This document shows positions 8,633 through 18,377 of a DNA stretch of 64,000 nt, in pieces (the first letter of the stretch is position 1; the number at the start of each line of letters is the position of its first letter). The stretch spans positions 1 to 64,000 of the forward strand of contig NZ_JAELTU010000003.1 of the NCBI RefSeq assembly GCF_016429015.1, in the 5' to 3' direction. The notes under the pieces were generated by a model. It searched no databases and had not been told where the DNA came from. It saw nothing but the letters and a program-made list of their open reading frames with translations. This DNA comes from Rhizobium sp. ASV20. Its GTDB lineage: Bacteria > Pseudomonadota > Alphaproteobacteria > Rhizobiales > Rhizobiaceae. The translations under genes were made by a program, and so were the position numbers.

Positions 8633-10000
8633 TCATGCGAGCGCCAGGCGTTCCATCATCTGGTGGAAGGCACGCTCGGCGCGTTCCAGGATGGCATTTT
8701 CATCGTGATGAACGAGGCGCCTGGAGCGCATCAGCACCCGGCCGCCGACGATCGTGGTATCGACGTCGGCACCATTGGCAAAGCGGGTCAACCGCTGGAC
8801 CGGATTGACCGGTGGCCAGAGATGCGGCTGTCTCATGTTGACGAGGATGATATCGGCTCGCTTTCCGACTTCAAGCGAGCCGATTTCCGCGTCCATCGAA
8901 AGCGCACGCGCCCCTTCAATGGTCGCCATTTCCAGAAGCTGCATGGGCGGTAGAAGACTGTCGTCCTTGAAATGCCGCGCATGATAGCGATGCGCTTGGA
9001 ACATATTGCGGAACATGTCGAAAGGCCGATCCGGCGCGGCGGCGTCGGTGCCGAGCGACACCGTCACGCCGGCATCCATCAGTTCCGGCGCGGGGCAGCG
9101 GCCGAATACCGACATCAGGGCACTTGGATTGTGTGCGACTTTGGCGCCGGTCCGCTTCAATGCGGCAAAATCTTCGTCGGTAAGCTCGATGCAATGCGCC
9201 AGCAAGGAGCGGTGATCGAAGAGCTCGAGACGTACCGCATTGGCGGCAATCGAACCCTCTCGATGGCCGTCCTGAATGAGCAGAATCCCCTTCTCACGCG
9301 CGAGTTCGCGGGCTTGCCGGCACAAGTCAAGTACGGCCTCATTCTCCAATTCCTTCGCGTCGAAGACAGGAAGCGAGAGCGCTATCTGCAGGCAATCGTT
9401 GCGGCCAACCCATTCATCGATGAGACCAGCGCATACCGACAGCTGCTGCATCGGATCTACGACTGTAGTTGTATACGATCCGTGTGTATGATTGCGGTAT
9501 AGGTGAGAGCTGGTTGGCCGGTTCGGCCCTATGGCGAGCACTTCACGCACGCCCATATCGGCGACCGCGGCAAGATGAGCTCGCGCAGCCTCCGGAGCTT
9601 CCGTACGCATGATATCGGGACCACCGCCGAACAACAGGGCTGCGGTCGTCGTGCCACATCGGATGCGTTCAAATGCCGAAAGTGCGGCTTCCGCCGACCA
9701 GAATTCGATATCGGTGGCTGCGGCATAGATTTGGCCAGTCGTCTCCATCCACTGCTCGGAATCCGTGCCTAAACCCTTGGTCAACATATGTCCGGCATGC
9801 GCGTGCGTGTCGATAAAGCCGGGCATCACCACCATGCCCGCCGCATCAATGCGTTCGATAGCCCCGTCTGCATCCGGCTGCAAATCTCCGATTGAAGCGA
9901 TATGGCCGCCCTCGATCAGAACATCCGCCCTTTCATGAATGCGGCGCTCCGCATCCATGGTGACAACAACGCCATTCGTGATCAGAAGCGATCCCGTCAT
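8633..10000 (-). CDS. Amidohydrolase of the TrzA/AtzA/SAH-deaminase group
   Basis: 455 residues starting MTGSLLITNGVVVTMD, preceded by a strong GGGAGGAGGG site. The N-terminal metal motif is FIDTHAHAGHM, later barrel positions are LLAHCIELTDED and the Asp in LGTDAAAPDRP, and the C-terminal composite domain reads IGSLEVGKRADIILVNM. These fit the deaminase/chlorohydrolase branch (guanine deaminase, 5'-methylthioadenosine/SAH deaminase, atrazine chlorohydrolase). It is divergent from the ABC solute-binding protein gene and upstream of the cytosine-deaminase-like gene, so both enzymes likely process the imported compound. Confidence 0.87.
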   Translation of the reverse strand: MTGSLLITNGVVVTMDAERRIHERADVLIEGGHIASIGDLQPDADGAIERIDAAGMVVMPGFIDTHAHAGHMLTKGLGTDSEQWMETTGQIYAAATDIEFWSAEAALSAFERIRCGTTTAALLFGGGPDIMRTEAPEAARAHLAAVADMGVREVLAIGPNRPTSSHLYRNHTHGSYTTTVVDPMQQLSVCAGLIDEWVGRNDCLQIALSLPVFDAKELENEAVLDLCRQARELAREKGILLIQDGHREGSIAANAVRLELFDHRSLLAHCIELTDEDFAALKRTGAKVAHNPSALMSVFGRCPAPELMDAGVTVSLGTDAAAPDRPFDMFRNMFQAHRYHARHFKDDSLLPPMQLLEMATIEGARALSMDAEIGSLEVGKRADIILVNMRQPHLWPPVNPVQRLTRFANGADVDTTIVGGRVLMRSRRLVHHDENAILERAERAFHQMMERLALA

Positions 10001-10088
10001 CTGGCCCTCCTCCCTTGTCATCGATGCCAGTCTTCGACGTCGTTTCGTGAAATCGAATCCGCGCATCTTGAAACTGTGCACATCATAT

Positions 10089-10141
10089 GTATACTAATTT
10101 TCGGGAACAATCGTATACGCAAAATTCATTACAATGTATAC
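10089..10141. promoter_or_regulatory. Three GTATAC operator-like sites
   Basis: In the 159-base gap between the divergent amidohydrolase and importer operons, the hexamer palindrome GTATAC occurs at 10089, 10113 and 10136, spaced 24 and 23 bases. The flanks vary (ATGTATACTA, TCGTATACGC, ATGTATACGT). GTATAC is the core of several known FCD-type GntR operators, for example those of UxuR/ExuR, so the island's own GntR regulator is the natural candidate ligand. Confidence 0.6.
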
Positions 10142-10159
10142 GTGAAATGGGAGACTTAC

Positions 10160-11731
10160 GTGAACAATTACATGAAGACCCTTTTGGCAGGGCTCGCCAT
10201 CATTATACCGTTGACGACACCGGCGCTCGCAAAAACGCTGCGCTGGTCCTCAGCCGGAGACGTGATCTCCTACGATCCGAACGCACAGGTCGACAGCTTC
10301 ACACAGAGCGTTCATCACATGGTGTTCGACCCGCTGGTGCGCCGAAACAAGAACCTGCAGCTTGAGCCGGCACTTGCCACCTCATGGGAAGCTATCGAAC
10401 CCACGCGCTGGCGCTTCAAGTTGCGGCAGGGGGTGAAATTCCATGAAGGCCAACCCTTCAACGCAGATGACGTCGTTGCGACGATCATGCGTGAAATCGA
10501 CCCCGGCTCTCGCAATCGCGAGAACCTGCCGGCGGTGATCGGCGCTGAAAAGGTCGACGACTACACGGTCGACATCATCCTGCGCGGCCCATACCCCTTG
10601 CTTCTCAACGATCTCGCGGCCGTCTACATCATGAGCAAGCCATGGATGCAGGAGCATGATGCCCTGAAGCCTGGGAACGCTTCAACAGGCGTCACCACCT
10701 ATGCCAGCAATCACGCCAATGGCACCGGCCCGTTCAAGCTTGTCAGCTACGAGCCGGATTCAAAGTCGGTTTTCGCGGTCAATGAAAACTGGTGGGACAA
10801 GCCGCAGCACAATCTGACAGGCGTGGAATATCGCCCGATCGCGTCGGATGCCACGCGTGTCGCAGCACTTCTCTCGGGCGAACTGGACATGATCGCTCCC
10901 ATTCCGCTGCAGGATATCGACCGCGTCAGCAACACGCCGGGCCTTAAGGTCGTCGAAAATCCATCGCTGCGTGAAATCTTCCTCGGCCTCAACTTCCGGC
11001 CTGAACTTCATGCCATGCCGGGCAAACCCAATCCGCTCTTGAACGTCAAAGTGCGTCAGGCGCTGTGGCATGCCATCGATCTGAACACCATCCAGAAGCG
11101 GCTGATGCGCGGCAAGTCCCGCATCTCCGGGATGCTGGTCGCGCCCGAGGTCACCGGCTACGACAAGTCCATCGACGTCCCGCTTGCCTATGATCTGAAG
11201 CAGGCCAAGTCGCTGTTGACCGACGCCGGCTATGCCGACGGCTTCAAGGTTGGGCTGAACTGCTCGAATGACCGCTACATCGCCGACGAACAGATATGCC
11301 TCGCCATTGCTTCCATGTGGGCCAAGATCGGCGTCAAGGCCGACATCAGCGTCGAAAGCAAGACCACCTATTTCCCGCGCATGGATAAGGGGGATCTGGA
11401 CATTTACATACTCGGCTGGGCCTCGCTGCCGCCAATGGATGGCTATAGCGTCCTGCAGTCCCTGCTCGCCACCAATGACGGCACCTATGGCGGCAGCAAC
11501 CCGAACGGCCTCTCGGATCCGAAAATCGATGCACTGGCGCGTTCGGCATCGACCGAACTCGACGAGGGCAAGCGCGTCGAGATGCTCAAGGAAGCATTCA
11601 GGATCACCCACGATCAGGCACTCTACATCCCACTGCATCAGCAGCCGGTTGCCTGGGCCATGAGCGACAAGGTCGATATTCCTCAGTTCGCTGACGAATA
11701 CGTACGTCCCTGGTTTGCCCAGATGAAGTGA
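10160..11731 (+). CDS. ABC importer solute-binding protein, family 5 (dipeptide/oligopeptide type)
   Basis: A periplasmic receptor (about 523 residues) with a Sec signal peptide (LLAGLAIIIPLTTPALA). The SBP_bac_5 pattern is LRWSSAGDVISYDPNAQ, PALATSWEAIEPTRWRFKLRQGVKFHEGQPFNADDV split over the usual lobes, and a C-terminal VDIPQFADEYVRPWF. I prefer the GTG at 10160 (GGGAG 6 bases upstream); ATG 10172 is the alternative. It heads a four-gene importer operon and is controlled from the GTATAC region. The neighbouring amidohydrolases suggest the cargo is a nitrogen heterocycle or modified amine rather than a simple peptide. Confidence 0.9.
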   Translation: MNNYMKTLLAGLAIIIPLTTPALAKTLRWSSAGDVISYDPNAQVDSFTQSVHHMVFDPLVRRNKNLQLEPALATSWEAIEPTRWRFKLRQGVKFHEGQPFNADDVVATIMREIDPGSRNRENLPAVIGAEKVDDYTVDIILRGPYPLLLNDLAAVYIMSKPWMQEHDALKPGNASTGVTTYASNHANGTGPFKLVSYEPDSKSVFAVNENWWDKPQHNLTGVEYRPIASDATRVAALLSGELDMIAPIPLQDIDRVSNTPGLKVVENPSLREIFLGLNFRPELHAMPGKPNPLLNVKVRQALWHAIDLNTIQKRLMRGKSRISGMLVAPEVTGYDKSIDVPLAYDLKQAKSLLTDAGYADGFKVGLNCSNDRYIADEQICLAIASMWAKIGVKADISVESKTTYFPRMDKGDLDIYILGWASLPPMDGYSVLQSLLATNDGTYGGSNPNGLSDPKIDALARSASTELDEGKRVEMLKEAFRITHDQALYIPLHQQPVAWAMSDKVDIPQFADEYVRPWFAQMK

Positions 11732-11752
11732 GCTCATAGCTCCATCGCGCCA

Positions 11753-11781
11753 AACGATCCCGGACATGGTTCGGGATCGTT
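11753..11781 (+). terminator. Intercistronic hairpin after solute-binding protein gene
   Basis: A 10-base perfect stem (AACGATCCCG / CGGGATCGTT) with a 9-base loop lies 21 bases after the stop codon and is not followed by a T tract. Such hairpins between a binding-protein gene and its permeases commonly act as partial terminators or mRNA stabilisers, so that more binding protein is made than permease. Confidence 0.6.
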
Positions 11782-11858
11782 CGCAAGGCAGGATGCAGCA
11801 AAGCAACGCGTTCTTTTGGGTCAGAGAACCTAGCCACGCGCCCCTAAGGTATATTCCG

Positions 11859-12824
11859 ATGATCAGGATTCTAACGACAAGGCTACTGCAGGCCATCCTC
11901 GTGATGGTTGCCGTGACCGCTATCGCCTTCATCATGTTCCGGTTCGTCGGCGATCCGGTCGCAGCAATGGTGCGGGAAGGCGCAAGCCAGGCCGAAAAGG
12001 ATGCGCTTCGCGCCACGCTCGGCCTCGACAGGCCTCTTGTGATCCAGTTTCTCGATTTTGTGGGTCGGGTGCTGCATGGCGACCTCGGCACAAGCTTCCG
12101 TTACCAGCAACCCGTCGCAAACCTGTTGCTGAGCCGACTTCCGGCAACACTGGAGTTGGTGATCGTCGCCACCATCATGTCGCTTGCAATCGGTATTCCG
12201 CTCGGCGTCGTCTGCGCACTGAAACCGAATGGCGCGCTTTCCAGACTGACCCAATCCCTGACACTCGTCGGCATCTCGATGCCGACATTCGTCACCGGGC
12301 TGCTGCTGATCCTGGTCTTCGCCGTCAATCTGCGTTGGCTGCCGTCCTCAGGTCGTGGCGACGTCGTCGATCTCGGCTTCTGGCAGACCGGCTTTCTGAC
12401 AGTCTCCGGCTTGAAATCGCTAATCCTGCCTTCGATCACCCTTGCCCTATTCCAATTGACGCTGATCATGCGGCTGGTGCGCTCGGAGATGATCGACGTG
12501 CTTTCGTCGGACTACATCCGTTTTGCTTTCGCGCGCGGCCTTCCGCGCTCCTACATCTACGGGCGCCTGGCACTTCGCAATGCGCTGATGCCCGTCGTCA
12601 CTGTGACGGGTTTGCAGATCGGCCAACTCATTGCTTTTGCCATCGTCACTGAAACGGTCTTCCAGTGGCCCGGCATGGGCCTGCTCTTCACCAACGCAGT
12701 CGGATACCCGGATATTCCGGTGCTTTCAGCCTATCTCCTGTTCGTCGGCTTCCTGTTCGTTCTCATCAATACGGTCGTCGACATTCTCTACATCTTCATC
12801 GATCCGCGGCTGAGGACAAGATAA
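11859..12824 (+). CDS. ABC importer permease, DppB type
   Basis: A 321-residue inner-membrane subunit with about six hydrophobic segments. It starts MIRILTTRLLQAILVM, has the DppB-type loop DRPLVIQFLDFVGRVLHGDLGTSF after helix 1, and the EAA-like cytoplasmic loop DYIRFAFARGLPRSYIYGRLALRNAL. I chose the ATG at 11859 (TAAGG upstream). Its TAA overlaps the next ATG, indicating tight translational coupling. Confidence 0.92.
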   Translation: MIRILTTRLLQAILVMVAVTAIAFIMFRFVGDPVAAMVREGASQAEKDALRATLGLDRPLVIQFLDFVGRVLHGDLGTSFRYQQPVANLLLSRLPATLELVIVATIMSLAIGIPLGVVCALKPNGALSRLTQSLTLVGISMPTFVTGLLLILVFAVNLRWLPSSGRGDVVDLGFWQTGFLTVSGLKSLILPSITLALFQLTLIMRLVRSEMIDVLSSDYIRFAFARGLPRSYIYGRLALRNALMPVVTVTGLQIGQLIAFAIVTETVFQWPGMGLLFTNAVGYPDIPVLSAYLLFVGFLFVLINTVVDILYIFIDPRLRTR

Positions 12825-13723
12825 TGGCCAGTCGAGTTCAACTCATTCACCGACTTCCTCCGATCTCGGTCATCATTGCCGGCCTGGTGCTCGCGACGAT
12901 GCTGGCGCTGGTGATCTTTGCACCGATGATCGCACCGATGGATCCACGCGACGTCTCGTCCTATTCGCTTATCGACGCCGAGATCCCGCCTGCCTTTATG
13001 GACGGAGGTGATCCGCGCTTCCTCCTCGGCACCGACAACCAGGGACGCGATCTTGTCTCAGTCATCCTGTTTGGTCTGCGCATCTCGGTGCTGATTGGCA
13101 TCGGCGCCGTCCTGTTTGCGGCCGTGCTCGGCGTGCTCCTCGGCCTTGTCGCCGGCTTCTTCGGTGGACGGGTCGACAGCGTTGTGATGCGTATCGCCGA
13201 CGTGCTGGTCAGCTTCCCGACGATCCTGGTGGCTCTCCTTATCAGCGGCATCGCCAAAGCGCAGCTGAATGCCGACACGGTGCTCAACTGGGCGCCAGCA
13301 ATTCTCGTCTTTGCGATCGCCGTCAACGAATGGGTGCAGTATGCGCGCACGGTCAGGGCTTCCACCATGGTCGAGGTGTCCCGAGACTATGTGCGGGCGG
13401 CAAAGGTGATCGGGCTTCCATCGCGCCGCATCATGATCCGCCACATTCTGCCGAACGTCATCAGTGCCGTAATGGTCATCGCCACCATCAACCTTGCCGG
13501 CGCCATCCTCACCGAAGCGACGTTGTCGTTCCTCGGTGCGGGCATGCCGCCCACTTATCCGTCGCTCGGCACGCTGATCCGTATCGGTAATCAGTTCCTG
13601 TTCTCCGGCCTCTGGTGGATCGCTGTGATGCCGGCCAGCGTTCTGGTGATCCTCGTTCTCGCCGTCAACGTCATCGGCGACTATCTCCGCGACCGCTTCA
13701 ACCCCAAACTGATGGCACGCTGA
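12824..13723 (+). CDS. ABC importer permease, DppC type
   Basis: A 299-residue inner-membrane protein of the DppC group. It has an N-terminal helix, the conserved stretch LLGTDNQGRDLVSVILFGLRISV, then the EAA loop DYVRAAKVIGLPSRRIMIRHILPN and LTEATLSFLGAGMPP. Start and stop codons overlap both neighbours (TAATG before, TGATG after). It pairs with the upstream DppB-type permease to form the membrane channel. Confidence 0.92.
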   Translation: MASRVQLIHRLPPISVIIAGLVLATMLALVIFAPMIAPMDPRDVSSYSLIDAEIPPAFMDGGDPRFLLGTDNQGRDLVSVILFGLRISVLIGIGAVLFAAVLGVLLGLVAGFFGGRVDSVVMRIADVLVSFPTILVALLISGIAKAQLNADTVLNWAPAILVFAIAVNEWVQYARTVRASTMVEVSRDYVRAAKVIGLPSRRIMIRHILPNVISAVMVIATINLAGAILTEATLSFLGAGMPPTYPSLGTLIRIGNQFLFSGLWWIAVMPASVLVILVLAVNVIGDYLRDRFNPKLMAR

Positions 13724-15447
13724 TGCTACACACACAGACACCTGTTCTCGACATCAGGAACCTGCGGGTCGAATACCCACTCGCCAGCGGCGAGACGCTG
13801 GCAGCCGTCAACGATATCAATCTGACGATTGCTCCCGGTGAGATCCACGCGCTGGTCGGCGAGTCCGGAGCAGGCAAGACCACCGTCGGCAACGCCCTCA
13901 TGGGTCTTCTGCAGTCACCGGGCCGAATTGCCGCGGGATCGATCACGATTGCCGGTAAACCCATCGATGTGCGTACCGGCCGCACGGAAGGCATCGTTCC
14001 CGGCCGCGATGTCGGCGCGATCTTTCAGGACCCCATGACCAGCCTCAATCCGCTGTTCACGGTGGAAAGCCAGCTGTGCGAGGGCATGCTGACGCATTTG
14101 AAAATCAGCCGGCGCGAGGCACGCGCACGCGCACTCGACTTGATGAAGTCGGTCGGCATCCCGGAACCGGAGCGACGGCTCGGCAGCTATCCTCATCAGC
14201 TTTCGGGTGGCCAACGCCAACGCGTCGTCATCGCGACGGCACTCGCCTGCGACCCCAAGCTGCTGGTCGCCGACGAGCCGACAACGGCGCTCGACGTTTC
14301 GGTCCAGGCTCAGATCCTCAAGCTGATCCGCGATCTTGCCAACGAGCGGCGGGTGGGCGTTTTGCTGGTGACGCACAATATGGGCGTCGTTGCCGAAATT
14401 GCCGATAGCGTGACGATCATGCAGAACGGCCGGGTGGTCGAGAGCGGGGCGACGCGCGAGGTTCTGACCGCACCGAAGGCGCCCTATGCCCGCACGCTGA
14501 TCGCCGCAGTGCCGCCGATCGACGTCAGGCTCGACCGCCTGCCGGTTCCCAGCGAAGAAACTAAAATCACGGTCGATGCACGCGAAAGCGTGCGCCGCAA
14601 GAGCGTCGAGACCGAAGCGACGACGACCAACGACATCGCGCTGAACGTTCGCAATCTATGTGTGGAATATGGTCGACGCTCGCTCTTTTCCAGCCACAAG
14701 ACCTCGGTCTTCAAGGCCGTCGACGACGTGTCTTTCGACGTGCGCCGCGGCGAGATCTTCGGTCTTGTCGGCGAATCCGGTTGCGGCAAGACGACTGTTG
14801 CCAACACGATTGCCGGCCTGGTCAGACAGAGCTCGGGCAGCATCGATTTCCAGGGAAGGTCGCTCGCCGGCAATCGCGATCAATCCGTCCGTCGCTCGAT
14901 GCAAATGGTGTTTCAAGATCCTTATTCGGCGCTCAATCCGCGTCTGCGGATCAATTCGGCAATCGCCGAGCCTATCCTCTTCTACAAGCTTGCGGCGAAC
15001 GCCGAGGAAGCCAGGCTGGACGCCAGAACGCTACTTGAGGCCGTCGGCTTGCCGGGCGATGCAGGTGCCCGTTTCTCGCATGCCTTCTCCGGAGGCCAGC
15101 GTCAGCGTATCGCGATCGCCAGGGCACTCGGACCACGGCCAAAGATGCTCATCTGCGACGAGCCGACCTCAGCACTCGATGTCTCCGTCCAGGCCCAGAT
15201 CCTCAATCTCCTGAAGGACCTGCGCGACCTTGCCGGCCTGTCGATCCTCTTCATCAGCCATGACCTCGCGGTTATCCGCCAGATGTGCGACCGCGTCGCA
15301 GTCATGAAGACAGGCAAGATTGTCGAGCTTGCGGACACGGAAAGCCTGTTTGCCGCACCCAAGCATGATTACACGCGCGAGCTTCTGCGCCTGGCGCCAT
15401 CACTTGATCGCATTTTTTCCAAGGGAGAAACCGCGGCTAGCGCCTGA
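13723..15447 (+). CDS. ABC importer dual ATPase (fused DppD-DppF)
   Basis: A single 574-residue protein contains two complete nucleotide-binding domains. The first has Walker [10 protein letters not shown], signature LSGGQRQR and Walker [15 protein letters not shown]. The second has [17 protein letters not shown] and [14 protein letters not shown]. Each is followed by its switch His (LVTHNMG, FISHDLA). Family systems often use two separate genes, so this is the fused form, and the importer needs no other ATPase. The TGATG overlap with the permease gene shows it belongs to the same operon. Confidence 0.93.
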   Translation: MLHTQTPVLDIRNLRVEYPLASGETLAAVNDINLTIAPGEIHALVGESGAGKTTVGNALMGLLQSPGRIAAGSITIAGKPIDVRTGRTEGIVPGRDVGAIFQDPMTSLNPLFTVESQLCEGMLTHLKISRREARARALDLMKSVGIPEPERRLGSYPHQLSGGQRQRVVIATALACDPKLLVADEPTTALDVSVQAQILKLIRDLANERRVGVLLVTHNMGVVAEIADSVTIMQNGRVVESGATREVLTAPKAPYARTLIAAVPPIDVRLDRLPVPSEETKITVDARESVRRKSVETEATTTNDIALNVRNLCVEYGRRSLFSSHKTSVFKAVDDVSFDVRRGEIFGLVGESGCGKTTVANTIAGLVRQSSGSIDFQGRSLAGNRDQSVRRSMQMVFQDPYSALNPRLRINSAIAEPILFYKLAANAEEARLDARTLLEAVGLPGDAGARFSHAFSGGQRQRIAIARALGPRPKMLICDEPTSALDVSVQAQILNLLKDLRDLAGLSILFISHDLAVIRQMCDRVAVMKTGKIVELADTESLFAAPKHDYTRELLRLAPSLDRIFSKGETAASA

Positions 15448-15450
15448 GGC

Positions 15451-15471
15451 GTGAAGGTCGCAATCCTTCAC
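15451..15471 (+). terminator. Short hairpin after fused ATPase gene
   Basis: A 7-base stem (GTGAAGG / CCTTCAC) with a 7-base loop lies 4 bases after the stop codon, without a T tract. It is a weak candidate terminator at the end of the importer operon. The next 212 bases before the convergent gene show nothing convincing. Confidence 0.4.
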
Positions 15472-15683
15472 ACTGATCCGGTCATCGTCGTCGTCGCGCC
15501 ACCGAACACGCCCCAAAGGTGGCAGCGACCAAACCGGCCGCTGTCGCGTCACGCGGCAGCGGCTGGACGACCATGAATTCTAACTGCACCTCTCTAGCCT
15601 GCGCTTGGGGCAACGGCGCAACTTGCGCTAAACGACACGCACACCTGTGGTGTTGGCAGGGCTCGTGCCGGCTTGCGGCGAAG

Positions 15684-16847
15684 TCACGCCAAAGTTTGAA
15701 ACACGCGCCAGGCACCATCGTTCAGTTCGAACCCGATGCCAGGAATATCGGGGAGACTTGCCCACCCCCCACCGACCACCGCACCATTGAACAGACCGTT
15801 GAATGGATAGAAGGCAAGCGGGGTCAGTTCTGCACCGGCAAGCCCCATCGCAGCGACCACATGCAGGCAGAATAGGTGTCCGCCGTGCGGCCAGAAGGAA
15901 TTGCGCGCCCAACCTTGAGAGGTCAGATGATCGACAACATCGATATATCCCGGAAGGCCATAGCAATGAACCGGATCGAAAACGAGAACGTCCATTGCGC
16001 GACGGAGCCCTGCGTGACGGTCGAGCAGCTTGGCTTCGGCCAGCGAAAACAGAGCCTCGCCGGCAGCAAGCGGGCTTGCATAGGCTTCGGCAATACGAGC
16101 CTGAACGGGAAAATCCAGTGGGTCGCAGACATCCTCGAACCAGCGGAGCCCAAGAGGTGCCAGCGCCGACGCTGCATCAAGCCCTTGCTCCAGACTGTAG
16201 GCGTTCATCGCATCGACGCTCAGATGTTTGCTGTCCGGTAGCTGCGCGAGTGCTGTCTCGACCCGCTGAAGATCCCGCTTCAGTTCCGTCGCGCCTATCT
16301 TGATCTTCACGTCCTCGAATCCTGAAGCGACGAAGCTGCGAATTTCGTCGGTCAGATTATCAAGATCGTTTTGCGGATGAAGGTAGCCACCGGACGCATA
16401 GACGCGAACCCTGGGACGATCGTCGACGACTCGATTGAGACAGCGAGCAAGAAAGCGATAGAGCGGCAAGCCGGCAATCTTCGATGCGGCATCCCAAATC
16501 GCCATGTCCAGTGCGCCGACCGCCACACATCTCTCGCCGTGGCCACCGGGTTTTTCGCCGGTCATCATGACCGTCCACGCCCGAAACGGATCGACGTTGT
16601 CACCGGCATCGTTGATCAGCAGATCCTCCGGCGCCTTCAAGAGACGGGGCGCAAAGCGCTCGCGGATCAGACCGCTCTGCCCGAACCGGCCGACGGACGC
16701 ATAGCCGTATCCGACAACAGGCTTGCCGTGTCGCGATATATCCGTGGTCACGGCGACAACACTCGTGGTCAGTCCACCCTCGGGCGCCCCACGATCGGCA
16801 TATCTCGAGACGGGTAGCAGCCGCTCGCTGACATCAATGATTCTCAA
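15684..16847 (-). CDS. Enolase-superfamily dehydratase (mandelate racemase / tartrate dehydratase-like)
   Basis: A cytoplasmic Mg-dependent enzyme that abstracts a proton alpha to a carboxylate. Motifs in order: KIKIG (Lys base pair), metal ligands Asp in LSVDAMNAY, Glu in RWFEDVCDP and Glu in AAGEALFS, then WPHGGHLFCLHVVAAMGL, the His-rich stretch typical of the D-tartrate dehydratase branch. I chose the TTG at 16847 because GGGGAGG lies 6 bases upstream and the family N-terminus begins there; the frame is open to 16940. It converges on the importer operon and may be part of the same catabolic island or the last gene of the minus-strand run; its substrate is an unknown hydroxyacid. Confidence 0.85.
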   Translation of the reverse strand: MRIIDVSERLLPVSRYADRGAPEGGLTTSVVAVTTDISRHGKPVVGYGYASVGRFGQSGLIRERFAPRLLKAPEDLLINDAGDNVDPFRAWTVMMTGEKPGGHGERCVAVGALDMAIWDAASKIAGLPLYRFLARCLNRVVDDRPRVRVYASGGYLHPQNDLDNLTDEIRSFVASGFEDVKIKIGATELKRDLQRVETALAQLPDSKHLSVDAMNAYSLEQGLDAASALAPLGLRWFEDVCDPLDFPVQARIAEAYASPLAAGEALFSLAEAKLLDRHAGLRRAMDVLVFDPVHCYGLPGYIDVVDHLTSQGWARNSFWPHGGHLFCLHVVAAMGLAGAELTPLAFYPFNGLFNGAVVGGGWASLPDIPGIGFELNDGAWRVFQTLA

Positions 16848-16957
16848 TCCTCGCCTCCCCTTTCCATGCGATAAGGTTAAGACCTGAGCAGGGATGGAGC
16901 CAGGACATTCGCATTCGGGCAGGTGGATAATCCTGCGCAAAGCTTCTACGGAACAGC

Positions 16958-18166
16958 CTATGACTTGAGCGCGTGCCTTACCCTTAGAATCGCCAGAACA
17001 ACTGCGCCAATGACCACGGGAATTGAAATCAGCATATAGATCGGATCGATATGAAGGCCGGCATGATCAGCGGTCTCGAAGGCGACCTTGATCAGACTCA
17101 GAAGATAGTAGCTGATCGCGATGATCGACAGCCCCTCAACCGCCCGCTGGATCTTCACCTGGGTTTCCGCCCGCTCGGCCATCGCCTGGATCTGAACCGC
17201 ATTTTGCACTTCGATGTCAACCTGGATGCGGGTCTGGAGCAAATCGATCAGATGCATTGTCGCATGCGAAAGTTGCTCCAACCGCAATGCCGTCGCCTCG
17301 CAACTCCTTATCGCCGGCTTGAACCGTCGGGCAACGAACACGCCGAAACGCTGAAAACCGGGCACATGCGTTTCCCGCAATTCGACGATACGCTCCTCGA
17401 CGATCTTGGCATAGGCAGCCGTCGCACCGAAACGATTGCGCGTCTGTGCGGCGGCCGAAATCACTTCGGCTGAAAGCTGCGAGATCTCATCGAGAAGGCG
17501 TTTGTGCTCTTCCGCGGATATGGTCGCATGGCGATTGGTCAACTCCACGAGCTTTTTGTCGTAAGCACCGAGAGCTGGACCAAGCCGTCGTGCCTCAGGA
17601 AGCCCCAGCAGCGCCATCACGCGGTAGGTCTCGATCTCATAGACCCGCCGGATCATGCGTCCGAGACGATAGGCGTTCAGATCATTGTTGAAGAGTATGG
17701 TTCGGCTCGAGTTGTTGTCTCCCACGCGAAAATCCGAACACACCAATGCTGCCCCGCCACCGATCGTGGAAGCCGCCGTATCGCCAAACTGGAATGCTGA
17801 TAGACACGGCCCCAGTTCCGCCGGTGCACCCCCGCAAACCAGGATCTCCAATCTGCAGATGAACGACCAACCCGCCAGCCCCGCCAATCGCGCCGCCTCG
17901 TCGGTCGAAAGGCTACCCTTCGGCCATTCCTGCGGCTCTCTCTCAAGCGGGGTTACCCTCGTCACGGTGACGAATTCCGTATGAAATTCGACCTGGGTCG
18001 AGGCGCCGGCGGCGCCATCATCCACGTCGACCGTGCGATGGCTTGGATTGAAGGCCGCGGCCGCAGATGCGGAAAGCGCAATGTGCTCGACCATCGCTGG
18101 ACCGGAAAAATAGATCGACGGCCGCGCATGCAGCTCAGAATTAAAGTCGAGTGCGATCGTTGGCAT
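16958..18166 (-). CDS. DUF3422 family membrane-anchored protein
   Basis: 402 residues starting with the family hallmark NSELHARPSIYF. A mixed alpha/beta body follows, then a long helical stretch (about residues 270-330, EVQNAVQIQAMAERAETQVK) and two C-terminal membrane helices (IIAISYYLLSLIKVAF and MLISIPVVIGAVVLAILRV). The architecture resembles CorA-like proteins, with a soluble domain followed by paired helices, but no GMN motif is present. DUF3422 proteins are common in alphaproteobacteria and have no assigned function. Confidence 0.85.
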   Translation of the reverse strand: MPTIALDFNSELHARPSIYFSGPAMVEHIALSASAAAAFNPSHRTVDVDDGAAGASTQVEFHTEFVTVTRVTPLEREPQEWPKGSLSTDEAARLAGLAGWSFICRLEILVCGGAPAELGPCLSAFQFGDTAASTIGGGAALVCSDFRVGDNNSSRTILFNNDLNAYRLGRMIRRVYEIETYRVMALLGLPEARRLGPALGAYDKKLVELTNRHATISAEEHKRLLDEISQLSAEVISAAAQTRNRFGATAAYAKIVEERIVELRETHVPGFQRFGVFVARRFKPAIRSCEATALRLEQLSHATMHLIDLLQTRIQVDIEVQNAVQIQAMAERAETQVKIQRAVEGLSIIAISYYLLSLIKVAFETADHAGLHIDPIYMLISIPVVIGAVVLAILRVRHALKS

Positions 18167-18377
18167 TTTGCTCCCCCAGCAAGCACTAAGACCTATAACG
18201 CCTGACCCGTGACGATCGCAAACATCTATCCCTGACCCTGCTGCGGCAGAATGTCCCGACGGGATGCCGCGACCTGGAAACTCTCCTGACGGATGACGTC
18301 ACGCGACGTCTCGTCCAAAGCCAGACTGTTCGACCCCGTACGGCCGCGACATGGAGCATCTGCGACGTCGGTGAAGA

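Noticed and set aside
10760..12091. 443-codon minus-strand frame
   Set aside because: It is antisense to the binding protein and permease genes; no domain is recognisable.
15519..15875. 118-codon plus-strand frame after the fused ATPase gene
   Set aside because: It overlaps the 3' end of the dehydratase on the other strand, is rich in Cys/Trp/Ala without pattern, and has no good ribosome site.
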